Of a DNA stretch of 64,000 nucleotides, positions 57,441 through 64,000 are shown in pieces. Origin of the DNA: CAYNFR01 sp964396595. Lineage in GTDB: Bacteria; Bacteroidota; Bacteroidia; Chitinophagales; Saprospiraceae. The position numbers and the translations under genes are program-made. The DNA lies in contig CAYNFR010000007.1 in the NCBI GenBank assembly GCA_964396595.1, forward strand, positions 1 through 64,000. Reading direction: 5' to 3'. The stretch's first letter is position 1; every line of letters begins with the position of its first letter. A model generated the notes under the pieces. It was not told the origin of the DNA and made no database searches. It worked only from the letters and a program-made list of their open reading frames with translations.

Positions 57441-58814
57441 TTAAGCATTGGTGAAACTCTTTTGAGACTGAGGAAAGAAATATGCCGTCAATAGATCCGA
57501 TAGCAGATACGACACAATTGTTATTACAGCTATCAGCATCGCCAATGGGATGATGACAGGCCACTCTTGTTGCTCAATACTTCTGATTAAGAGCAGACCC
57601 ACACCGGGGATATTAAATATCAGCTCGATTACCAAAGATCCCGATATTATACCCGGGATCGCTCCACACAATACGGTCAAATATCCGAGCATCGCATTAG
57701 GAAGAATGTAGGCACGCATTATCTTAATTATACCCAACCCACGTGAAACAGCCGCTTGAACATAGGGTTGTCTCTTGTATTTTAATATGTCTGTGTAGAT
57801 GAGTTTAGTCAAGTAAGCGGCAGTGGGTATTGCTGTAACAAGTATTGGCAGCATTAGCTTGCCTATAAAATCCTTCCAGATCAGCCATACTGATGTCTCA
57901 TCCGTGATGATCATAGGACTCACACCTGGAAACCAATGCAACCAAGAAGAATATAAGTCTGATGTTAAAAAGACTAAAGCTACTGTGGCAATCCAGAAAA
58001 CAGGCATACTTAGCACAGCAATCAACTTGACAAGTATAAGATTTACCATCCAATGCCCCTCGTAAATCCCCATAAGGCAAGCCAATATAAGACTTGCCAC
58101 GGCACTAATAAGTAGTGCCAATAAACCTACCGAAATAGTCCACTTTAGCGCTTGCCCAATTTTGACAGTGGCTTTTCTCCCATCAACAAGCGAAATGTTT
58201 TCCCTGAAATGATAAGCTTGAGATAGAAAGTAATGAAAACGATTATTCATTCCATGCCATTCAAAGCGAGGGACAGCAAATGTACTTTCGCTGAGCTTAA
58301 GGGTGCTAGTAACAGCAATCCACTCACTCAATAAGGGATGATTATTCACATGCGGACTTATCGAAGGAATGTAAGAACGAATTTTATCAGGATGATCCTC
58401 CAGCAGAATCAAATTCCAGATTCTCTGCCCATTATTCTCGTTAAAACCAGAGGCAGTTATCTGCTGGATGAGATCGATATATTTTTTTGCAAGCTCTCTA
58501 TTCTTAATCCGGTGAGATAATTTCTTAATAGAACTTCGGAGCGTTAAAGGATAAATCTGCATTATCTCTTGTGGCATATATTGTGGGGTCATGACCACAT
58601 AAAAAGGAGCTTTATCGAAGTGAAGTTCTTTGGCTTTATTGACATAAGTGATCCGATATTGCTCGATATACCGATCAGGACTAATACCTTCAATTGCTAA
58701 AGTTCGCGCCACACGATCTCCCGGAGCTATTTGATCAAGAATGAACAATAACAGAGTGATTAGAACAAGCGTAGGAAATATACCTATTAGTCGCTTGATC
58801 GTATATGTAAGCAT
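57441..58814 (-). CDS. DppB-like peptide ABC permease with large loop
   Basis: Inner-membrane permease of 457 residues, clearly longer than the usual 310-340 of DppB. The N-terminal helix (LIGIFPTLVLITLLLFILDQIAPGD) is standard. A soluble segment of about 190 residues (about 30-220) without hydrophobic helices is inserted before the remaining helices. The EAA loop reads AAVSRGLGIIKIMRAYILPNA. Such long forms occur in Bacteroidota. It lies 9 bases after the binding-protein gene and 5 before DppC-like. Confidence 0.88.
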   Translation of the reverse strand: MLTYTIKRLIGIFPTLVLITLLLFILDQIAPGDRVARTLAIEGISPDRYIEQYRITYVNKAKELHFDKAPFYVVMTPQYMPQEIMQIYPLTLRSSIKKLSHRIKNRELAKKYIDLIQQITASGFNENNGQRIWNLILLEDHPDKIRSYIPSISPHVNNHPLLSEWIAVTSTLKLSESTFAVPRFEWHGMNNRFHYFLSQAYHFRENISLVDGRKATVKIGQALKWTISVGLLALLISAVASLILACLMGIYEGHWMVNLILVKLIAVLSMPVFWIATVALVFLTSDLYSSWLHWFPGVSPMIITDETSVWLIWKDFIGKLMLPILVTAIPTAAYLTKLIYTDILKYKRQPYVQAAVSRGLGIIKIMRAYILPNAMLGYLTVLCGAIPGIISGSLVIELIFNIPGVGLLLIRSIEQQEWPVIIPLAMLIAVITIVSYLLSDLLTAYFFPQSQKSFTNA

Positions 58815-58823
58815 GAAGTCTTG

Positions 58824-60587
58824 CTATTTACGTGAAGTGAAAGCATTAGCAAAATAGCCCGGTCTTTTCAATGAGAGCAGTGGCTCTATGGATGGGTCAA
58901 TAACATAACGATTGATCGGAGAGTAAAGAAATATCGCCGGCTGCTCATCATAGATTATCTCCTGCAGTCTGAGATAAGCCCTTAAGCGCTCATCTTCATT
59001 TCTCGTCATCCGAATCAACCCCATAAGATTGTCCGCTTCTGCATTAGCAAAAAAAGTATGATTAAATCCGCCCTGTCCAATACTTGTGCTATGCCATAAA
59101 CTATACGGATCATCAGGTGCTAGATCAGGTGTAGCTACTCGTGTACCTATTTCATAGTCACCTGTATGGTAGTTCTCTTCTGTCGTCTTGGCATTTGACT
59201 TGACTATCGACTCTATTTTGATTCCTGCCTGAGAAGCACTTTGCTCAAGCATGGCAAACATCGCTTCACTAGGAGCGCTACCGGAAATAAAAAATCTGAG
59301 ACGCAGGTCTGTTTTCTGGCCATTAATGTGCTTATCTCTTATTCCGTCACCATCGGTATCAATCCAACCAGCATCATTAAGTAAGGTTTCCGCTTTAACA
59401 CGATCGTAGCCTATGGGTTTCAGATTTTTATGCGCGGCGGATTTTGCCGGATGAATTATACTGACAATCCTAGTACCGTATCCTCCTTCTACTTGTTGTA
59501 TCAGTTGATCTACATTCATCAGATGCGCCAGAGCCTTCCTCACCTTAACATCGGAGAGCAATGGACTCTGTGTATTTAACAACAAATAAATACTACGCAA
59601 GGTGGCTTGCGTTCGGAAACTAAATTTATCTGTCGCTAAACTATCTTTTTGTAGATCATCAAAATCCAGGTATGTCTGCCCTGACAAGTCCATGAAGCTT
59701 AACTGCTGATTTCGTAATTGGAGAAGCGCGGTATTGTTTTCGGGAATAATCTGAAAAAGGATCCGCTCAACATTTTGGTTTAATAATAGCCTTTCTGGAT
59801 ATTTAAGACCCCAGTATGCGCTAACCTTATTCAATAATATATACTGACCTGCTTCCCACTTACCCAGTGTATAAGGCCCTGATCCCACGATAATATCTCT
59901 GGTAAACTGAGCACTTGACAAAGCTTCCCCTAAACTCCTAAAAGCAGAATCTTGATCTCCCAACTGATTGGCGAAGCTTCTATCCTTTAACTGCTGATAA
60001 GAATATTTATCAAATACGCCTTCTGAATCATAGATATGCGCCGGCAACAACTCTGCGGTCATAAATGCCTCTGCATTTAGAAAATAATTTCCTCTAGTGA
60101 CTAGCGAAAACTTCTTGTTGTCTGATTGAACAATGATATCTTCCAGATCATCTAGCAGTGACTCCCACCCTCTGGCTTTTACTTGTGGATGTGCCACCAT
60201 CTTCATCGTAAATACATAATCATATGCTGTGATGGGCATACCGTCTGACCATAAAGCATCCTCAAGAATCTCAAAGTCATATATCTCCTTGCCATTTTCT
60301 GACCTTTTGACAGGTAGGTTTTTGGCAATAACGGGCGTCATCTCTAGTGTAACCGGATCGTAATCACATAAGGACAAGTAGATGTATTCATGTACTTCAC
60401 GAGCGAATGAAGAACTCGATAATACGGGACTCAAGTTTTCCGGTTCTCTATTGAGCCGTAAGGTCAGTTGGTCAATGGCCTCAACACTGCGTACTTCAGC
60501 ACGGCGGCATGACGGCAATAGAACCAAAAAGCTAAATAATATTAGTGTTGATACCCTAAAAACTATGCTAAAACGCCGCGCTGACAT
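58824..60587 (-). CDS. Peptide-binding lipoprotein, SBP family 5
   Basis: Periplasmic substrate-binding lipoprotein of 587 residues with a lipobox LPSC near residue 27. It has the family 5 opening LTLRLNREPENLSPV and blocks such as ALWSDGMPITAYDYVFTMK, VGSGPYTLGKWEAGQYI and KVRKALAHLMNVDQLI. It delivers peptides or nickel-like ligands to the DppB/DppC channel that follows. ATG at 60587 gives a normal signal peptide and has AAGGA just upstream. Earlier starts at 60602 and 60629 are possible. Confidence 0.9.
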   Translation of the reverse strand: MSARRFSIVFRVSTLILFSFLVLLPSCRRAEVRSVEAIDQLTLRLNREPENLSPVLSSSSFAREVHEYIYLSLCDYDPVTLEMTPVIAKNLPVKRSENGKEIYDFEILEDALWSDGMPITAYDYVFTMKMVAHPQVKARGWESLLDDLEDIIVQSDNKKFSLVTRGNYFLNAEAFMTAELLPAHIYDSEGVFDKYSYQQLKDRSFANQLGDQDSAFRSLGEALSSAQFTRDIIVGSGPYTLGKWEAGQYILLNKVSAYWGLKYPERLLLNQNVERILFQIIPENNTALLQLRNQQLSFMDLSGQTYLDFDDLQKDSLATDKFSFRTQATLRSIYLLLNTQSPLLSDVKVRKALAHLMNVDQLIQQVEGGYGTRIVSIIHPAKSAAHKNLKPIGYDRVKAETLLNDAGWIDTDGDGIRDKHINGQKTDLRLRFFISGSAPSEAMFAMLEQSASQAGIKIESIVKSNAKTTEENYHTGDYEIGTRVATPDLAPDDPYSLWHSTSIGQGGFNHTFFANAEADNLMGLIRMTRNEDERLRAYLRLQEIIYDEQPAIFLYSPINRYVIDPSIEPLLSLKRPGYFANAFTSRK

Positions 60588-60745
60588 CAGATCCTTAATC
60601 ATTCTTCTATATTCAGGAATAACTCTCACAAGTTAGAAACATTTCTATTAACGACGAATTGGATTCTAAGCTTTTGTTAAAAAACCAAGTGTGGATTGAA
60701 CATTTGGATTCAAGCGTCATTAATTAGGATGTTATTAAGCATCGA

Positions 60746-61639
60746 ATGGAGAAGATTCTTATTGCAGGTGGCACAGGTCTAGTAGGGAAGCAATTACGCA
60801 ACTTGCTTTCTTCTCAACCACATACCGAAGTTTATATTCTGACTAGAAATCCGAGAAATCCCGAAGATCTACGCTGGAATCCATCCGACAAGACCTATGA
60901 TCCAAGAGCCTCCGATTGTGACCATATTATTAATCTTGCAGGAGCCGGTATCGCTGATGGACGATGGACTGCCGGTCGAAAAAAAGAAATACTAGATAGC
61001 CGAATTCAAAGCACAGAACTACTAGTCGAACTTTTAAAAAAACAGAACAAAAGAGTCAAAAGCTTCATCAGCGCCTCCGCAATCGGTTATTATGGAGATG
61101 GTGGAGAGAAATGGTTGTATGAAGACACTAGTGCTGTGACGCAAGAATTTCTTTCCGAAGTTTGCATAAAATGGGAAGAAGCAGCCACAGCCGCTCGTGA
61201 CGTATCCGATCATTTATGTATCCTGCGGATCGGAACAGTATTATCCACTGAAGGTGGCGCATTACCCAAAATGACCATGACCTTACCAGTCGGGATCGCT
61301 AATTATTTTGGCAATGGCAATCAGTATATGAGTTGGATACACGAATATGATTTGGCTCAGATGATAAACTATTGCATATCAACAAGATTAGATGGTATTT
61401 ACAATGCTGTTGCACCAGAAGTCCTGACTAACAAAGCATTTATGAATTCCCTTATTCAGGCTGGCAACCATAAAGCCTTGCTGCTTCCAGCACCGGCAAT
61501 AGGTCTAAAAGTCGCCCTCGGTGAAATGAGCCGTGTTGTCCTTAATAGTTCACGTGTAAGTGCAGACAAGATAATGCATGCAGGATTTACCTGGACATAT
61601 CCTACTGCTACCGAAGCACTTAAAGAATTATTGAACTAG
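60746..61639 (+). CDS. TIGR01777-type NAD-dependent epimerase
   Basis: SDR-superfamily protein of 297 residues. It opens with the Rossmann motif KILIAGGTGLVGKQL and contains INLAGAGIADGRWTAGRKKEI, SASAIGYYGDGG with the active-site Tyr, and the late ALGEMSRVVLNSSRVS. Proteins of this family (SDR39U1, YfcH) have no firmly known substrate. It stands alone, divergent from the peptide-binding gene. Confidence 0.92.
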   Translation: MEKILIAGGTGLVGKQLRNLLSSQPHTEVYILTRNPRNPEDLRWNPSDKTYDPRASDCDHIINLAGAGIADGRWTAGRKKEILDSRIQSTELLVELLKKQNKRVKSFISASAIGYYGDGGEKWLYEDTSAVTQEFLSEVCIKWEEAATAARDVSDHLCILRIGTVLSTEGGALPKMTMTLPVGIANYFGNGNQYMSWIHEYDLAQMINYCISTRLDGIYNAVAPEVLTNKAFMNSLIQAGNHKALLLPAPAIGLKVALGEMSRVVLNSSRVSADKIMHAGFTWTYPTATEALKELLN

Positions 61640-61919
61640 TAATTATTCGGTTAATTCGTGAGGGGATATTGCATACCATTTCAGACCCATGATAAAGGGT
61701 TCCAATTAAACATGGCTGATCATTATCCGGTTAATCAGTGGGAGAAAAAATATCATCCGATCTTGCTGCTGACTAATGATGTGCTGATCTGAGATAATAC
61801 TGCTGGATAGTTAGCTTAATAATAAGCAAAAGCTATTTAATCTGGCAAGAGTATAAAGCCGGATTAATTTCAGTAGATCAGCTCACATTATCCTAAGCTG
61901 CCGACGAAAAAATCTAGTC

Positions 61920-62348
61920 TTAGTGCTTCTGAAATACTTCGATCTCCTTAGTGACCTTGATTAAGTCAGTAAAGCGACCTTTGAATCTAGTGGCACGAAC
62001 CATATGATTATCAATCCAATGGTAATTTCCTCCACGTGGCTTATTCATTAATAACCCGTGATACTTGAAGCCATGCTTTTTCAACCATGTCTCCGTTATC
62101 TTTCGGTGTTCCTCCGTCCTAGAGGTAAAAAATGTGATGATATGACCTTCATCATACCATTTGTTTAAGGTTTCAAGGGCGTCAGGATACGGTGCACAAG
62201 TCACCATTCGCTCTGGTTCTTCATTTGGCACATCATCACATACTGTACCATCAATATCGATGAGATAGTTTTTGATATCCTCAGATAGTACTGGACTAAG
62301 AGTTTTACCGGATTCGTCTTTGATGACCTTAAGTTCGTGCTTACTCAT
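61920..62348 (-). CDS. HAD-like phosphatase of unknown substrate
   Basis: Protein of 142 residues with a HAD-type catalytic motif, LIDIDGTVCDD near residues 30-40, later TFFTSRTEEHRKITETWL and the lysine motif in MNKPRGGNYHWIDNHMV. It resembles small Bacteroidota phosphatases sometimes labelled phosphoheptose isomerase. ATG at 62348 (MSKHELKVI) is chosen because it lies 2 bases after the M23 gene stop; the longer frame would overlap it. Confidence 0.8.
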   Translation of the reverse strand: MSKHELKVIKDESGKTLSPVLSEDIKNYLIDIDGTVCDDVPNEEPERMVTCAPYPDALETLNKWYDEGHIITFFTSRTEEHRKITETWLKKHGFKYHGLLMNKPRGGNYHWIDNHMVRATRFKGRFTDLIKVTKEIEVFQKH

Positions 62349-62350
62349 TC

Positions 62351-63187
62351 TTATAATTTTAAATAGTCGGAAGGGTTTATAGAAATTCCATTGTGCCACA
62401 GCTCGAAATGTAAATGAGGTCCGGTAGAAAGCGTCCCTGTATTACCTATTATCGCTATAGCCTCCCCAGCGCGGACAAAGTTACCCTTCTCTTTTAACAA
62501 TTGCGAGTTGTGCTTATAAAAAGACAAAATATTAGCCTCGTGCTGAATACCGATAATATACCCTGTTTCGATATCCCATCCATCCATAATCACATAACCA
62601 TCCATAAATGCCTTGACTGCAGTGTTGGCGGGTGCTATAAAATCGATGCCAAAATGCTTCTTTGAAGGATCGTAGGGCGAACTCACTATTCCTGAGACAG
62701 GAATTATATGAGGACTAAATGAAAGTACTTTTAAGAGATCTATTCTTGACGAACCTGTCAATTGACCATCTTGTGATTGAGCAGAACCACCGCCGGTATA
62801 AGAAGGGGTCTGAAGATTTACCACAGGATTTAATTCAATGTTTTTTAGCAAGTCCGTGTCGCCCTGCCCACCTGTGATAATCGTTCGGAATGCATTAAGA
62901 TAGGTCTGTCTTTCTTCTATTGATACTTCCATATCTTCGAGCGATTTGATCAGTTTAAGAACTTCATCATTGGACTGTACTTGTCCATATCCGGGAATTA
63001 ACTGCCTGAGAGGCGTATAGGCTGCCGTCGCCCAGATTACAGAACCAATAATGATAAATAAACTACTCAGCAGTACATAGATGCCTGTAATTGATAGATC
63101 AATTGATCTTACCTCTTGGAGATCGTCTGACCTGAGAAAAACCATCTTATAATGCCTGCTTTTATTAGCCGTCTTATCTTTCGCCAT
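62351..63187 (-). CDS. M23 (LytM) endopeptidase, membrane-anchored
   Basis: Protein of 278 residues with one membrane helix near residues 30-55, a coiled stretch, and a C-terminal LytM domain. Zinc ligands are in KHFGIDFIAP and in the GPHLHFELW motif near residue 258. It cuts peptidoglycan cross-links or activates amidases during growth and division. It is followed after 2 bases by the HAD gene, so the two probably form an operon. Confidence 0.92.
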   Translation of the reverse strand: MAKDKTANKSRHYKMVFLRSDDLQEVRSIDLSITGIYVLLSSLFIIIGSVIWATAAYTPLRQLIPGYGQVQSNDEVLKLIKSLEDMEVSIEERQTYLNAFRTIITGGQGDTDLLKNIELNPVVNLQTPSYTGGGSAQSQDGQLTGSSRIDLLKVLSFSPHIIPVSGIVSSPYDPSKKHFGIDFIAPANTAVKAFMDGYVIMDGWDIETGYIIGIQHEANILSFYKHNSQLLKEKGNFVRAGEAIAIIGNTGTLSTGPHLHFELWHNGISINPSDYLKL

Positions 63188-63361
63188 TCTAGCAGATGTT
63201 TAACATAATGACGTCCAAAGATCGATTTATTTCATGTTTCTGCCCAAGATATTATTCACATACGATGAGGTCAATAGTCATTATTTCATCTCTTAAACAA
63301 CATAATGGCTTACTTTTACCAAGCCAATGTCATCTTAAAATGGCTTATATATAAGAATCTC

Positions 63362-63375
63362 ACGTCAATTGACGT
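63362..63375. promoter_or_regulatory. 14-base palindrome before PorW/SprE-like gene
   Basis: ACGTCAATTGACGT is a perfect palindrome ending 11 bases before the start of the lipoprotein gene at 63387. It could be an operator that overlaps or follows the promoter. A few perfect 14-base palindromes are expected by chance in a window this size. Confidence 0.35.
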
Positions 63376-63386
63376 TTCAATGTTCT

Positions 63387-64000
63387 ATGAGAAAGTATCT
63401 ACTTTTATATCTTCCTCTTGTTCTCAGCGTGCTTGCGATAAGTTCATGTAAGACTGTCAAAAAAAGCAAACAAGATGTTGGCTTTATTGGCAAGAAATAT
63501 CACGATATGACTGCTCGCTACAATGGATATTTTAACGCCAAGGAGCTATATAATAAAAATATCGAGGATATTAAAATCAGTCACACGGACAATTTTTCGA
63601 CCATCATACCGATTTACGAGTACAACGCTGAATTCGATCGATCGATTCTGGAATCAGACATGGACAAGGTGATCGAAAAAGTTACCAAGGTGGCAGCACT
63701 TCACGAACCGAGTCAGTGGGTAGATGACTGTTATGCATTGATGGGCAAAGCCCAATATTTAAAAGGTGATCTAGAGACAGCGCAAGAAACATTCGAATAT
63801 TTCGTCGCAGATTTTAATCCAAAAGATCCGGACTCAAGAGTTTATATTTCCCCCACTATTAAGGAAACCAGCCAAGACAAAAGAAAAAAAGCAGAAAAAG
63901 AACGAAAAATTCAACAATCTGAAAGAGACCAGGCCAGAAAGGCTAAAGAAAAAGATCGGGCAGCAGCTAAAAAGGAGCGAGAAAAAGCTGCCAAGAACAG
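63387..64000 (+). CDS. PorW/SprE-like lipoprotein (partial)
   Basis: The gene runs beyond the window; 204 codons are visible. The lipobox SSC is near residue 21, followed by the family hallmark YHDMTARYNGYFNAKELY near 37-55. Helical TPR-like sequence follows (QWVDDCYALMGKAQYLKGD), then a very charged Lys/Glu/Arg stretch from about residue 165. PorW/SprE proteins belong to the type IX secretion and gliding apparatus at the outer membrane. ATG at 63387 is the only start that keeps the lipoprotein signal. Confidence 0.85.
   Translation, partial: MRKYLLLYLPLVLSVLAISSCKTVKKSKQDVGFIGKKYHDMTARYNGYFNAKELYNKNIEDIKISHTDNFSTIIPIYEYNAEFDRSILESDMDKVIEKVTKVAALHEPSQWVDDCYALMGKAQYLKGDLETAQETFEYFVADFNPKDPDSRVYISPTIKETSQDKRKKAEKERKIQQSERDQARKAKEKDRAAAKKEREKAAKN

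Overview
The window looks like a chromosomal segment of a free-living member of the Bacteroidota, probably Saprospiria- or Chitinophagia-like (inference). The reasons are a PorP/SprF protein, a secreted protease ending in a type IX sorting domain, a PorW/SprE-type lipoprotein, a TPP-riboswitch TonB receptor, a split transketolase, a HYC_CC_PP protein, starts that mostly lack Shine-Dalgarno sequences, and several promoters of the form TTG-N19-21-TAn(n)TTTG. No rRNA, CRISPR array or prophage was seen. The only RNA genes found are one tRNA-Leu(GAG) and one TPP riboswitch.

Layout. 0.2-3.6 kb: thiamine uptake (PnuC/PnuT-type transporter, small P-loop kinase, TPP riboswitch, TonB receptor). 3.6-6.8 kb: DUF1080 lipoprotein, GSCFA protein, PorP/SprF. 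7.3-9.6 kb: polysaccharide pair (O-antigen ligase-like and Wzz-like). 9.8-18.5 kb: serine hydrolase, then TetR-TolC-MFP-RND efflux operon with pdxH at its end. 18.8-24.8 kb: outer-membrane protein, LD-carboxypeptidase, and an arginine operon in which an N-acetyltransferase is fused to ArgG. 25.5-29.3 kb: two decayed IS1182-type copies in direct orientation flanking an intact AT-rich M48 peptidase gene. 29.6-36.5 kb: PhyH oxygenase, P1 peptidase, HemJ, amidohydrolase and TPR protein. 36.8-39.2 kb: an RtcB-family gene that looks acquired, and a YpfJ-type metalloprotein. 39.3-42.1 kb: HYC_CC_PP, outer-membrane protein, double-HMA protein and NHL lipoprotein, probably a metal-handling operon. 42.2-48.1 kb: M43 protease, beta-barrel protein, and a helical-repeat protein of unknown role. 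48.2-48.9 kb: a promoter-to-terminator unit with only small or broken reading frames. 48.9-56.1 kb: pdxA, membrane protein, class V aminotransferase, tRNA, Cys/Met enzyme, split transketolase and HU. 56.4-60.6 kb: peptide ABC importer parts. 60.7-64 kb: epimerase, HAD protein, M23 peptidase and the start of a PorW/SprE-like gene.

Functional links. Thiamine uptake supplies TPP to enzymes such as the split transketolase. PdxA and PdxH both serve vitamin B6 supply, and several PLP enzymes are present (ArgD, class V aminotransferase, Cys/Met enzyme). PorP/SprF, PorW/SprE and the M43 protease belong to or use the type IX system. The least explained stretches are the small-ORF unit at 48.2-48.9 kb, the acetyltransferase-ArgG fusion, and the shared edge sequences beside the two apparently imported genes (M48 and RtcB).
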